A stretch of DNA of 64,000 nt from Amycolatopsis sp. (GCF_025464955.1 NZ_JAODNM010000092.1:1-64000), one strand, 5' to 3'; positions 7,331 to 15,933 are shown, numbered from the stretch's first letter. The notes: generated from the letters alone by a model not told the origin. Translations and numbers: made by a program.

Positions 7331-8882
7331 AGAACAGCGGCGGGATGATCGCGTCGATGAGGTGCGGGCCGGGCTCGGCGTAGGCGGCGGCGAGCTGCTC
7401 GGCGAGTTCCTCGGCGGTGGTCGCACGGGTGGCGGGGACACCGAGGCCTTCGGCGATCTTGACGAAGTCCATGTCCGGCCCCGAAAGGTCGAGCAGGGCC
7501 TTGGCCTTCGGGCCGGAACCCTCCGCGCCGACACGCTGCAGTTCCAGCCGCAGGATCGCATACGCGCGGTTGTTGAGGATGACCGTCGTGACGTTCAGGT
7601 TCTCGTGGGCCTGCGTCCACAGGGTCGAGATCGTGTACAGCGCGCTGCCGTCGGACTGCAGGTTGAGCACGGGCCGGTCCGGCGCCGCGACGGCCGCGCC
7701 GGTGGCGACCGGAATGCCGTAGCCGATCGCGCCGCCGGTCAGCGTCAGGACGTCGTGGCGGGGCGCGCCGGCCGTCGCGGTCGGCAGCAGCAGGCCGGAC
7801 GTGTTGGCCTCGTCGGCGATGATCGCGTTCTCCGGCAGCGTCGCGCCGATGACGTCGACCCAGTTCTGCGGTGTCAGGTCGCCGGTCGGTAGCGCGGGTC
7901 GGCTTTCAGCCTGCAGCACGGGTTCGGTGCCCGCGGCGACCAGCTCGGCGAGGTCGGTCAGCGCGCCGACCATGTCCTCGTCGACCTCGGCCAGCACGTG
8001 TACCTTCGCGCCTTCGGGGACGAGATCGCTCGGCTTGCCCGGGTACGCGAAGAACGACACAGGCGTGCGCGTACCAGCGATGACGAGGTGCTTGATGCCG
8101 TCGAGCTGGTAGGTGACCTGCTCCGCGAGGTAGCCGAGACGGTCGATCGCCGGCACGCCCGCACCGCGCTCGAGCCTGCTCGGGAACGTTTCCACAAAGG
8201 ACTTCGCACCGGTGGCGGCGGAAATCCGGCTGACCGCCCGCAAACCCTCTTCGCGGCACGCGCGGCCGCCGATCAGGACCGCGACCGATTCACCGCTCTT
8301 GAGGATGTCCGCGACCGCCTTGACAGTGGCCTCGTCGACCTTCTTCGGCGCGCGCGGCGTCACCGGCGAGCTGGTTTCCCCGCCCTCGCCCCAAGAAGCG
8401 TCCGCCGGCAGGATCAGCGTGGCGATGCGCCCCGGCGCGTCTTGCGCGGCGGCAACGGCCGCGGCGGCGTCGACCGCGACCTCGGCCACCGTCTCCGAGC
8501 GCTTCACCCAGCCCTTCAGCCAACCGGCCAGCGCGTCGATGTCCGACTCCAGCGGCGCGTCGTACTTCTTGTGGTAGGTCGCGTGGTCGCCGACGATGTT
8601 CACGATCGGCGAGTTCGCGCGCCGCGCGTTGTGCAGGTTGGCGAGCCCGTTGCCGAGCCCCGGGCCGAGGTGCAGCAGCGTGGCGGCGGGCTTGTCCGCG
8701 ATACGTGCGTAACCGTCCGCGGCACCGGTGACCCCGCCCTCGAACAGCCCGAGTACGCCGCGCATTTCGGGGACGGAATCGAGCGCGGCGACGAAGTGCA
8801 TCTCCGAGGTGCCCGGGTTGGAGAAGCACACATCGACGCCCGCGTCGACGAGGGTGCGGATCAGGGACTGCGCGCCGTTCAT
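7329..8882 (-). CDS. Thiamine-diphosphate enzyme, acetolactate synthase large-subunit-like (IlvX-type)
   Basis: This 517-residue enzyme has the three-domain TPP-dependent decarboxylase/synthase layout: a pyrimidine-binding domain with the activating Glu48 (GLFEGGVTGAADGYA), a central domain, and a C-terminal diphosphate-binding domain (SDGSALYTISTLW, then a late ILNNRAYA). Length and the FSNPGTSEMHF start resemble mycobacterial IlvX, whose reaction is not settled. No small regulatory subunit is adjacent, so classical branched-chain amino acid synthesis is unlikely. It follows the FAD dehydrogenase gene by 21 bases on the same strand. The two may jointly process a 2-hydroxy or 2-oxo acid; the substrate is unknown. 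Confidence 0.85.
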   Translation of the reverse strand: MNGAQSLIRTLVDAGVDVCFSNPGTSEMHFVAALDSVPEMRGVLGLFEGGVTGAADGYARIADKPAATLLHLGPGLGNGLANLHNARRANSPIVNIVGDHATYHKKYDAPLESDIDALAGWLKGWVKRSETVAEVAVDAAAAVAAAQDAPGRIATLILPADASWGEGGETSSPVTPRAPKKVDEATVKAVADILKSGESVAVLIGGRACREEGLRAVSRISAATGAKSFVETFPSRLERGAGVPAIDRLGYLAEQVTYQLDGIKHLVIAGTRTPVSFFAYPGKPSDLVPEGAKVHVLAEVDEDMVGALTDLAELVAAGTEPVLQAESRPALPTGDLTPQNWVDVIGATLPENAIIADEANTSGLLLPTATAGAPRHDVLTLTGGAIGYGIPVATGAAVAAPDRPVLNLQSDGSALYTISTLWTQAHENLNVTTVILNNRAYAILRLELQRVGAEGSGPKAKALLDLSGPDMDFVKIAEGLGVPATRATTAEELAEQLAAAYAEPGPHLIDAIIPPLF

Positions 8883-8903
8883 GGTTCTCCTAGAAAAAGG
8901 GGG

Positions 8904-10277
8904 TCAGTCGAACAGAACACCGGGGTTGAGGATCCCGGCGGGGTCGAAACTCGTCTTGAGGCGCCGCATGAGGTCGATCTTCGCCGGGTCCTCCAGCGCG
9001 AGGAAGTGTGCCTTCTTGGCGTGCCCGATCCCGTGCTCACCGGAGATGGCTCCGCCGAGTTCCATCGCGAAGGCGAAGATCCCGTGCAGCAGTTCGTCGC
9101 GCTTGGCGACGTCCTTCTGGAACACCGCCAGGTGCACGTTTCCGTCACCGGCGTGCCCGCAGCCGACCACGCCCGATCCCGACGCCGTGCCGAGTTCCCT
9201 TGCCTTGGTGAGGAACTTCGACATCGCGGAGCGGGGGACGACGACGTCGATCACTTCGTCGGCACCGGCGGACTTCGCGGTCCAGAAGGCGTTCTCTCGC
9301 GCTTCGATGAGTTTGCGCGCGGAGGGCCCTTCAAGCACGTAGACGTCTGCGGCGCCGAGTTCGCTCAGCAGCTCTCCGGCGATTTCGACGTCCACGTCGA
9401 GCCGGTCGCTGTCGCGGTTCTCGAGGCCGACGACGAGATACGCCTGCGACGCGTCGCGAACGGCGTCAGGGATGCCGAGCGAGAGTTCCGCCGTGTAGGT
9501 GATCGCGGCCATGGTGAACGCGTCGATGTACTCGAGGATGTGCGGCGCGAGCCCGCTCGAGATGATCCTCGGAACGGCCGTCATGACCTCGTCGAGGTCG
9601 TTGAACGGCGCCAGCAGTGTTGCGCCGTGGGCCAGCCGGGGGTGGAGCTTCACGATGACTTCGGTGGCGAGCGCCAGCGTGCCTTCGGAGCCGATGATCA
9701 GCTGGGTCAGGTCGTACCCGGTGGACGTCTTCGCGGACTTGCCACCGGTCCGGATGATCTCGCCGGTGGCCAGGACGGCCTGCAGGCCAAGGACGTTGTT
9801 GCGGGTCACGCCGTACTTCACCGCACGCATGCCGCCCGCGTTGGTGCCGACGTTGCCGCCGACGCTCGCGCTGAGCTCGCCGGGGTACACGGTGTAGCTG
9901 AGGCCGGCCGCGGAGGTCTTTTCGTCCAGTTCCAGCAGCGTCACGCCAGGCTGGACGACGGCGACGTGGTCGTCGGAGTCGATCTCGAGGACGGCGTTCA
10001 TCCGTTCGAACGAGATGACCAGTGCGTCGTCGCTCGGCCTCGCGGCGCCGGAGAGGCCGCTGCCGGAACCGCGCGCGGTGACGGGGATGTTGTGTTCTGT
10101 CGCAAGCTTCAGCAGCGCGGAGACTTCTTCCGCGGTGGCCGGCTTCGCGACGTACGCGGGCTTACCCGGTTCGAGGGACAGGCCCTCGTCGTGCGTGAAG
10201 TCCTCGGGGATCGCGTCGCCTGCCAGCAGGTTCTTCTCGCCCACGATCTCGGCCAGCTGTGCCTCGACGGTTCCCAT
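8904..10277 (-). CDS. FAD-linked oxidase, glycolate oxidase / D-lactate dehydrogenase type (GlcD-like)
   Basis: A 457-residue flavoprotein of the PCMH/VAO superfamily. The FAD-binding half shows ARGSGSGLSGAARPSDD and GGNVGTNAGGMRAVKYG. The C-terminal cap has GCGHAGDGNVHL and GEHGIGHAKK, conserved in D-2-hydroxyacid dehydrogenases such as GlcD. It should oxidise a D-2-hydroxy acid to the 2-oxo acid. The product could feed the neighbouring TPP enzyme, which begins 21 bases downstream. The ATG at 10277 has GGAGAGGG upstream. No GlcE or GlcF partner is nearby, so it is probably a single-subunit soluble enzyme. Confidence 0.88.
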   Translation of the reverse strand: MGTVEAQLAEIVGEKNLLAGDAIPEDFTHDEGLSLEPGKPAYVAKPATAEEVSALLKLATEHNIPVTARGSGSGLSGAARPSDDALVISFERMNAVLEIDSDDHVAVVQPGVTLLELDEKTSAAGLSYTVYPGELSASVGGNVGTNAGGMRAVKYGVTRNNVLGLQAVLATGEIIRTGGKSAKTSTGYDLTQLIIGSEGTLALATEVIVKLHPRLAHGATLLAPFNDLDEVMTAVPRIISSGLAPHILEYIDAFTMAAITYTAELSLGIPDAVRDASQAYLVVGLENRDSDRLDVDVEIAGELLSELGAADVYVLEGPSARKLIEARENAFWTAKSAGADEVIDVVVPRSAMSKFLTKARELGTASGSGVVGCGHAGDGNVHLAVFQKDVAKRDELLHGIFAFAMELGGAISGEHGIGHAKKAHFLALEDPAKIDLMRRLKTSFDPAGILNPGVLFD

Positions 10278-10365
10278 CGGCAGCCCTCTCCCTCACGCGC
10301 CCTTGCCTGGTTACCGCAGCGTAGTACGTACGCCGGACAGGCCGCCATGAAAGTGATTCATGTTT

Positions 10366-10395
10366 CGCCGGGAGGACTTTCGCGGGGAGGACTTT
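10366..10395. repeat. Two tandem 15-bp units (GGAGGACTTT)
   Basis: CGCCGGGAGGACTTT at 10366-10380 is followed directly by CGCGGGGAGGACTTT at 10381-10395, 14 of 15 positions identical. It lies between the FAD dehydrogenase start and the end of the 30-aa gene. No coding role is apparent. It could be a regulatory direct repeat or an intergenic repeat unit. Confidence 0.6.
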
Positions 10396-10431
10396 GCGGG
10401 GGCCGACCCGCGCCAACGCGCCGACCCCCGC
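10396..10431. terminator. GC-rich hairpin after the 30-aa gene
   Basis: GCGGGGG at 10396-10402 pairs with CCCCCGC at 10425-10431. An inner CGCG pair (10409-10412 with 10417-10420) closes a CCAA loop across an internal bulge. It sits just past the stop codon of the small minus-strand gene, so it is a likely terminator for it. Confidence 0.5.
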
Positions 10432-10449
10432 CTAACTGGTGCCGCTAGA

Positions 10450-10542
10450 TCAGACCAGCCAGCCGATCAGGTGCGCCACGCCGGCAAGGATGTTGGTGAG
10501 GATGTTGCCGCAGTGGTGCGCGTGCTCGAAGAACAGCTGCAT
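10450..10542 (-). CDS. Predicted 30-aa hydrophobic small protein
   Basis: A 31-codon frame starts at ATG 10542 with AGGAG about nine bases upstream and ends at TGA 10450. The peptide begins MQLFFEHAHHCGN and continues into a hydrophobic helix ending AHLIGWLV. It has a His-rich, Cys-containing N-terminus and one potential membrane-associated segment of about 17 residues. A hairpin follows its stop, giving it the layout of a free-standing transcription unit. I recognise no family. It could be a membrane micropeptide. It is too short for composition to prove that it is translated. Confidence 0.5.
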   Translation of the reverse strand: MQLFFEHAHHCGNILTNILAGVAHLIGWLV

Positions 10543-10839
10543 GTGAGGGGCTCCTAAATCGGATTCGTGTGCAGAAATGCTTTCGAAAGCGAAAAGGAGA
10601 TTTTCACCGCCGCGGCGGGTTGTCAAAGATCGTCGCGGGGCTCTCAGGTTGACTTCGGCGGCATGTTAAACACGTAACTCTTTCGGCTTTTACCCAGGGG
10701 TCGTCACTCGGTTGTGGACCACGTTCGGTGATCATTGTGACGGCGACCACCCCCGGTGATCCGGCGCATTGCCCGGCATCTGGGGGGCAGGCTGCCACGA
10801 ACGGGTTTTTCCGTGACACGAAAGGTTAACCCTCCAGTA
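10543..10839. other. Intergenic region without a convincing gene
   Basis: These 297 bases are less GC-rich than the flanks and contain the perfect palindrome GCTTTCGAAAGC at 10579-10590, about 37 bases upstream of the 30-aa gene. That position suits an operator or promoter element for it. A 71-codon minus-strand frame (10604-10819) lacks any recognisable motif or ribosome binding site and is not called. Confidence 0.4.
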
Positions 10840-11346
10840 TCACTCGTCCGAGTGACGGCGAAACGAAAGAGATTCGCCTTCGACCCCGCGGAGCCACAGA
10901 TCCTGGGCTGCCGCGGCCATCTCGGCGAGCCCTTCGTCGATCGTGGCGAACACGTTTCCGGGCACCCACCCGGCGTCACCATTGATTAACAGATTGTTTC
11001 GGCCATAAAAAATAGCCAGATCTGTTGCCCCCTGATCACCGTGTGCTTCGCTCTCCGTTTCGTAGCCGTACGCGGGATTGCCGATTTCCCAGGCTTCGAA
11101 CCCGAAATACACGACATCGCCGGGGATCGGCGTGACGGTCGGGTTCTCCCGGCCCGGTTTCGGCTCCGCGAAGGGCGGGACCAGCGTGTACACCTCGTTG
11201 CGGGCGTACTTCGCGTGATATGCCGAACCGCTGTGCGGCAGCGCGTCCCACACCGCCTTGCAGGTGCGCGGCGCCTCGGCGTCGAGCAGCCGGGCGCGGC
11301 ACGAGACGCCGCGCTTGTCCAGGCTGATCGTGATGTACCGGCTCAT
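10840..11346 (-). CDS. DUF3830 family protein (predicted cyclophilin-like fold)
   Basis: This 168-residue protein matches the DUF3830 pattern: an N-terminal YITISLDKRGVSCRARLLD strand region, a DALPHSGSAYHAKYARNEVY segment, then NPTVTPIPGDVVYFGF. The family is predicted to have a cyclophilin-like beta barrel. No reaction is established. It starts at ATG 11346, one base after the stop of the aminotransferase, and is the last gene of that leftward transcript. DUF3830 genes recur beside maleate-isomerase-like and amidase genes, both of which are present in this island; that association is from memory. A small-acid-binding or isomerase role would be a guess. Confidence 0.8.
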   Translation of the reverse strand: MSRYITISLDKRGVSCRARLLDAEAPRTCKAVWDALPHSGSAYHAKYARNEVYTLVPPFAEPKPGRENPTVTPIPGDVVYFGFEAWEIGNPAYGYETESEAHGDQGATDLAIFYGRNNLLINGDAGWVPGNVFATIDEGLAEMAAAAQDLWLRGVEGESLSFRRHSDE

Positions 11347-11347
11347 T

Positions 11348-12604
11348 TCAGCTCCCCGTGACGGCGGCGACGGTTTCCGTCCAGATGGCCAGCGCGTCGT
11401 CGATCTGGCTCGCGTCGACGACCAGCGGCGGGATCATCCGGACGACGTTCGAGTACGCGCCGCAGGTCAGCAGGAGGAGTCCGCGTTCGGCGGCGGCTTT
11501 CTGGACGGCCGACGCGGTGGCGGGGTCCGGGTCGCCGTCGGGCGTGGTGAACTCCGAGCCGACCAGCAGGCCGAGGCCGCGGACGTCCCCGATCCCCGGA
11601 GTCTTGTCGCTGACCAGGCGGGCGCCGGTGATGAGCTGGCGACCGCGTTCGGCGGCGTTTTCGACCAGGCTCTCGTCCTGGATGACGTCGAGGGTCGCGA
11701 TGGCCGCCGCGCACGAAACCGCGTTGCCGCCATACGTCCCGCCCTGCGACCCCGGCCACGCCTTGCCCATCAGCTCCTCGGACGCGGCGATGCCAGACAG
11801 CGGGAAGCCGCTGGCCAGGCCCTTGGCGATGAGGACGACGTCCGGGTGGACGTCGAAGTGGTCGTGGCCCCAGAACTTGCCGGTGCGGCCGAACCCGGTC
11901 TGCACCTCGTCCATCACCAGCAGGATCCCGTGGGCGTCGGCGCGCTCGCGCAGTCCGGCGAGGAACTCGGTGTTCGCCGGCACGTAACCGCCTTCGCCGA
12001 GGACCGGCTCGATGAAGAACGCGGCGGTCTCGTTCGGCGCACTGACCGTGGCGAACAGGTAGTCGAGCTCGCGCAGGGCGAACTTCGTCGCGGTCTGCTC
12101 GTCCCAGCCGTAGTGGAACGCGTACGGGAACGGCGCGACGTGGACGCCCGCCATCAGCGGTGAGATGCCCGCGCTGAAGCGGGTGCCGGACGTCGTCATG
12201 GACGCGGCGGCGACCGTGCGGCCATGGAAACCGCCCTGGAAGACGATGACGTTCGGGCGCCGAGTGGCTTGACGAGACAGGCGTAGCGCGGCTTCGACAG
12301 CTTCGCTGCCGGAGTTGGCGAAGAACAGCGAGTCCAGGCCCGCGGGCAGTACGCCGCCCAGCTTCTCGGTGAGTTCGAGGAGTGGCTTGTGCATGACTGT
12401 CGTGTACTGGCCGTGGATCAGCTTGCCGATCTGCTCGCGCGCGGCTTCGACGACGCGGGGGTGGCAGTGGCCAGTGCTGGTCACGCCGATGCCGGCGGTG
12501 AAGTCGAGGTGGCGGCGGCCTTCGGTGTCGTAGAGGTACACGCCCTCACCGTGGTCGACGACGACGGGCGTGGCCTGCTTGAGCAGCGGGGAGAGCTGGG
12601 CCAT
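11348..12604 (-). CDS. Class III PLP aminotransferase (4-aminobutyrate/omega-amino acid type)
   Basis: A 418-residue fold-type I aminotransferase. The PLP lysine is Lys261 in LIAKGLASGFPLSG, the ring-nitrogen aspartate is Asp232 in MDEVQTGFGR, and NSGSEAVEAALRLSR binds the phosphate. It is close to GabT and related omega-amino-acid transaminases, which convert an omega-amino acid to the semialdehyde. The divergent aldehyde dehydrogenase 99 bases away would then oxidise that product. The ATG at 12604 was chosen because the frame upstream runs through the operator and promoter. It is cotranscribed with the DUF3830 gene and controlled from the shared operator at 12641-12654. Confidence 0.88.
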   Translation of the reverse strand: MAQLSPLLKQATPVVVDHGEGVYLYDTEGRRHLDFTAGIGVTSTGHCHPRVVEAAREQIGKLIHGQYTTVMHKPLLELTEKLGGVLPAGLDSLFFANSGSEAVEAALRLSRQATRRPNVIVFQGGFHGRTVAAASMTTSGTRFSAGISPLMAGVHVAPFPYAFHYGWDEQTATKFALRELDYLFATVSAPNETAAFFIEPVLGEGGYVPANTEFLAGLRERADAHGILLVMDEVQTGFGRTGKFWGHDHFDVHPDVVLIAKGLASGFPLSGIAASEELMGKAWPGSQGGTYGGNAVSCAAAIATLDVIQDESLVENAAERGRQLITGARLVSDKTPGIGDVRGLGLLVGSEFTTPDGDPDPATASAVQKAAAERGLLLLTCGAYSNVVRMIPPLVVDASQIDDALAIWTETVAAVTGS

Positions 12605-12640
12605 GGGAGCGTGACTCCTAAGTCTGCCGGGTTGGTTGTC

Positions 12641-12654
12641 GATTGTTGACAATA
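12641..12654. promoter_or_regulatory. Operator GATTGTTGACAATA, divergent promoter
   Basis: The arms ATTGT and ACAAT flank a TG centre. The site lies 37 bases before the aminotransferase start and 50 before the aldehyde dehydrogenase start. The same palindrome occurs at 17355-17368 and 18154-18167. It fits the FadR-subfamily GntR consensus of short TTGT..ACAA palindromes, so the GntR gene at 15941-16618 is the likely binder. Confidence 0.7.
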
Positions 12655-12703
12655 TTCGTAGCATGGTCCCCGGCACACTGCAATGAACCGAGGAGCGGTC
12701 TGA

Positions 12704-14167
12704 ATGAGCTCGATCAGCGAGTCAGGGGTAGTCGAGGCGGTCGGCAAGGAACTGTTCATCGGGGGCAAATGGACCGCGGCGGCCGGCGGGAAGACGTTCG
12801 CCGTGTCCGATCCGTCGACGGGGAAGGTGCTCTGCGAGATCGCGGACGCGTCGCCCGCGGACGGCATGGCCGCGCTCGACGCCGCTGTCGGCGCTCAAGC
12901 CGCGTGGGCCGCGTACGCGCCGCGTGAACGCGGGGAGATCCTGCGACGCGCGTATGACCTGCTGCTTCACCGCGCTGACGAGCTCGCCCTGCTGATGACG
13001 CTCGAGATGGGCAAGCCGCTCGCCGAGGCAAAGGGCGAGATCACCTACGCCGCCGAGTTCTTCCGCTGGTTCGCCGAGGAAGCCGTCCGCATCGACGGCG
13101 GGTATGCCGTGGCGCCCAACGGCGTCGGCCGGTTCCTGGTCACCAAGCAGCCCGTCGGCCCGACGCTGCTGATCACCCCGTGGAACTTCCCGATGGCGAT
13201 GGGCACCCGCAAGATCGGCCCGGCGATCGCCGCCGGCTGCACGATGGTGATCAAGCCCGCCGCGCAGACCCCGCTGTCGATGTTGGCGCTGACCGGGATC
13301 CTCGTCGAGGCGGGGCTGCCCGAAGGCGTGCTCAACGTGCTGACCACGACCGACTCCGGCGGCGTGATGGAACCGCTGATCCGCGACGGACGCGCGCGCA
13401 AGCTGTCGTTCACCGGGTCCACCGCGGTCGGGCGCAAGCTGCTCGAACAGTGCGCGGACAAGGTACTGCGGACGTCGATGGAGCTCGGCGGCAACGCGCC
13501 GTTCGTGGTGTTCGACGACGCGGATCTCGACGCCGCGATCGACGGCGTCATGCAGGCGAAGATGCGCAACATCGGTGAAGCGTGCACGGCGGCGAACCGG
13601 ATCTACGTGCAGAGCGGCATCGTCGACGAGTTCTCACGGCGGCTGACCGAGCGCATGTCGGCGCTGCCGATGGGGCGTGGCACCGAACCGGGCGTCGTCG
13701 TCGGCCCGCTCATCGACGAAGCCGCGGTGAAGAAGGTCAGCGAGCTGGTCAAGGACGCGACGGACCGAGGTGCGCAAGTGCTCACCGGTGGGTCCGCTGT
13801 GGACGGTCCTGGCCACTTCTACCCGGCGACAGTGCTGGTCGGGGTCTCCGCGGAGTCACGGTTGACGCAGGAGGAGATCTTCGGCCCGGTGGCACCGGTT
13901 TTCACCTTCGACACCGAGGACGAGGCCGTGACGGCCGCCAACAACACCGAATTCGGGCTGGTGTCGTACCTCTACACGTCCGACCTGAAGCGCGGGTTGC
14001 GGGTTTCCGAGCGGCTCGAAGCCGGGATGATCGGGCTCAACCAGGGCGTCGTGTCCAACCCGGCCGCGCCGTTCGGCGGGATCAAGCAGTCCGGCCTCGG
14101 ACGTGAGGGCGGCACCGTCGGCATCGACGAGTTCCTCGAGGTCAAGTACATCGCGGTGAGCCTGTGA
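12704..14167 (+). CDS. NAD(P)-dependent aldehyde dehydrogenase (succinate-semialdehyde dehydrogenase type)
   Basis: A 487-residue ALDH with the general base Glu260 in MELGGNAPFV, the nucleophile Cys294 in IGEACTAANR, and the cofactor loop SFTGSTAVGRK near 235-245. It is most like succinate-semialdehyde dehydrogenases (GabD class) and should oxidise the semialdehyde made by the divergent aminotransferase to a dicarboxylate. GAGGAGCGG precedes the ATG. Its TGA overlaps the GTG of the next dehydrogenase gene by four bases, so the two are coupled. It is probably repressed from the operator at 12641-12654. Confidence 0.92.
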   Translation: MSSISESGVVEAVGKELFIGGKWTAAAGGKTFAVSDPSTGKVLCEIADASPADGMAALDAAVGAQAAWAAYAPRERGEILRRAYDLLLHRADELALLMTLEMGKPLAEAKGEITYAAEFFRWFAEEAVRIDGGYAVAPNGVGRFLVTKQPVGPTLLITPWNFPMAMGTRKIGPAIAAGCTMVIKPAAQTPLSMLALTGILVEAGLPEGVLNVLTTTDSGGVMEPLIRDGRARKLSFTGSTAVGRKLLEQCADKVLRTSMELGGNAPFVVFDDADLDAAIDGVMQAKMRNIGEACTAANRIYVQSGIVDEFSRRLTERMSALPMGRGTEPGVVVGPLIDEAAVKKVSELVKDATDRGAQVLTGGSAVDGPGHFYPATVLVGVSAESRLTQEEIFGPVAPVFTFDTEDEAVTAANNTEFGLVSYLYTSDLKRGLRVSERLEAGMIGLNQGVVSNPAAPFGGIKQSGLGREGGTVGIDEFLEVKYIAVSL

Positions 14168-15222
14168 GCGACTACCGCATCGCGTCGATCCCCGGTGACG
14201 GGATCGGCGTCGACGTTCAGATCGAGGCACGCAAGGTCCTCGACACCGCGGCGCGGCTGCACGGGTTCGGTCTGAAGTGGACGGAGTTCGACTGGAGCTG
14301 CGAGCGGTACACGAAAACCGGGGCGATGATGCCGGCGGACGGTATCGAGCAGCTGTCGGCGTTCGACGGGATCCTGTTGGGCGCGGTCGGTTTTCCCGGG
14401 GTGGCGGACCATGTTTCGTTGTGGGGCCTGCTCATTCCGATCCGGCGCGCGTTCTCGCAGTACATCAACCTGCGGCCGGTGCGGTTGCTGCCGGGCACGA
14501 CGTCGGTGCTGGGCGGCCGGTCGGGCGACGAGTTGGAGATGGTGATCGTCCGGGAGAACTCCGAGGGCGAGTACTCCGCGATCGGTGGGCGGCACAACGC
14601 CGGCCGACCGGACGAATTCGCCCTGCAGGAGTCGGTTTTCACCCGGGTCGGGGTGGAACGCGTCGTGCGGTTCGCGTTCGAACTGGCCCGCACGCGGACG
14701 AGTCGGGTGTGCTCGGCGACGAAGTCGAACGGGATCATCCACACCATGCCGTTCTGGGACGAGATTTTCGCCTCGGTGGCGAAGGAGTACCCCGATGTGG
14801 CCGCCGAGCAGTGCCACATCGACGCGCTCGTCGCGCGCATGGTGCAGGATCCGGGCCGGCTCGACGTCGTCGTCGGGTCGAACCTGTTCGGGGACATCCT
14901 GAGCGACCTGGCGGCGGCCGTGACCGGCGGGCTCGGGATGGCGCCTTCGGGCAACATCAACCCGCCTGGTGAGTTCCCGTCGATGTTCGAGGCCGTCCAC
15001 GGCAGCGCGCCGGACATCGCCGGACAGGGCATCGCGAACCCGGTCGCGCAGATCCTGGCCGCCGCGATGATGCTCGACCATCTCGGGGAAACCGTTGCGG
15101 CGCAGGCGATCAACGCCACGGTGGAGCAGGTGCTGACCGAGGGTGCCGTGCTCACCCCCGACCTCGGCGGCCGCGCGACGACGTCCGACCTCGGCTCGGC
15201 GGTGGCGGCGGGACTCGGCTAG
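14164..15222 (+). CDS. Tartrate / D-malate dehydrogenase-type beta-decarboxylating dehydrogenase
   Basis: A 352-residue member of the isocitrate/isopropylmalate dehydrogenase superfamily. SIPGDGIGVDV at the N-terminus, VIVRENSEGEYS, SNLFGDILSDLAAA and EAVHGSAPDIAGQG are the expected nucleotide- and metal-binding segments. The WGLLIPIRR stretch is typical of the TTUC (tartrate dehydrogenase/decarboxylase, D-malate) branch rather than LeuB. It should oxidatively decarboxylate a D-malate- or tartrate-like acid using NAD and divalent metal. It overlaps the aldehyde dehydrogenase by GTGA and ends the rightward transcript before the hairpin at 15324-15367. Confidence 0.88.
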   Translation: MSDYRIASIPGDGIGVDVQIEARKVLDTAARLHGFGLKWTEFDWSCERYTKTGAMMPADGIEQLSAFDGILLGAVGFPGVADHVSLWGLLIPIRRAFSQYINLRPVRLLPGTTSVLGGRSGDELEMVIVRENSEGEYSAIGGRHNAGRPDEFALQESVFTRVGVERVVRFAFELARTRTSRVCSATKSNGIIHTMPFWDEIFASVAKEYPDVAAEQCHIDALVARMVQDPGRLDVVVGSNLFGDILSDLAAAVTGGLGMAPSGNINPPGEFPSMFEAVHGSAPDIAGQGIANPVAQILAAAMMLDHLGETVAAQAINATVEQVLTEGAVLTPDLGGRATTSDLGSAVAAGLG

Positions 15223-15323
15223 GGCGGCCGTTCGCGCACGTGCCGTTGTGTCGGATTCCGGTCTACGGCAGCAGGGGCTGGCCGGCCCCGGCTGACGTTA
15301 CAGACCTAGCGAAATTGGCTGTG

Positions 15324-15367
15324 CGAAAGGGTGTCTCGCGCGATTTTCGGTGCGAGACACCCTTTCG
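15324..15367. terminator. 16-bp perfect hairpin
   Basis: Arms CGAAAGGGTGTCTCGC (15324-15339) and its exact reverse complement (15352-15367) enclose a 12-base loop. It lies about 100 bases after the tartrate-type dehydrogenase and 75 before the DUF4262 gene, so it probably ends the catabolic transcript. The stem sequence belongs to neither of the two repeat families found elsewhere in the window. Confidence 0.7.
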
Positions 15368-15441
15368 TGACGCTGGGGGCCTGTTTCTGTCGGTGCCCGT
15401 CCGCACAGTGGTCGCACATCCACTACCGCGGAGGAGCACCG

Positions 15442-15933
15442 ATGTGCTGGCAATGTGACAACCCCGAAGCGACGTATGGCGACTACCTCGACCATCTGGA
15501 CGGCATCATCGCCAAGTGCGGCTGGGCGGTGCAGTGCATCCGGCGCGACAAGCTGTACCCGCCTTGGGCGTACACCGTCGGGCTCAGTGCGCAGGATGAG
15601 CCGGAGTTGGTGATCACCGGTCTGCACCATAAGAAGGCACACCGATTACTCAACAGCATCGCGCACACCGTCTTTGAGACCAGCTTCGCACCGGAACCCG
15701 GCCAACGGATCACGATGCACGGAGGCTCGGTGATCGAGATCGTCGAGGTGGCCGAGCCGACGGCGCATCTGCATACCGCGGTCAATATGTACGGGCCGTA
15801 TATCGCCGCGATCCAACTGGTGTACACCGACGATCGCGGGCACTGGCCGTGGGACGTCGGCTACCGGGGTGGGAATGGGGGCCAGCCGGTGCTGGGACCG
15901 CGAGGATTTCCCGGCGCGAGCCCGGATTCCTGA
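15442..15933 (+). CDS. DUF4262 domain protein
   Basis: A 163-residue protein with the DUF4262 pattern: PPWAYTVGLSAQDEPELVITGL, then a KKAHRLLNSIAH helix and VNMYGPYIAAIQLVYTD near the C-terminus. The N-terminal MCWQCDNPEATYGDYLDHL with its CxxC is common among actinobacterial members. No activity is known. It has its own upstream GGAGGAGC and is separated from the catabolic genes by a strong hairpin. It is therefore probably an independent insertion in the island rather than part of the pathway. The GntR gene converges on it. Confidence 0.75.
   Translation: MCWQCDNPEATYGDYLDHLDGIIAKCGWAVQCIRRDKLYPPWAYTVGLSAQDEPELVITGLHHKKAHRLLNSIAHTVFETSFAPEPGQRITMHGGSVIEIVEVAEPTAHLHTAVNMYGPYIAAIQLVYTDDRGHWPWDVGYRGGNGGQPVLGPRGFPGASPDS

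Noticed and set aside
10604..10819. A 71-codon minus-strand frame with a TCLTC pair.
   Set aside because: No ribosome binding site, no recognisable domain and it spans the likely promoter of the 30-aa gene; left as intergenic.
15442..15933. DUF4262 gene as part of the DUF3830 catabolic pathway.
   Set aside because: A strong hairpin separates it from the upstream genes, it has its own ribosome site and no operator copy; treated as an independent gene.
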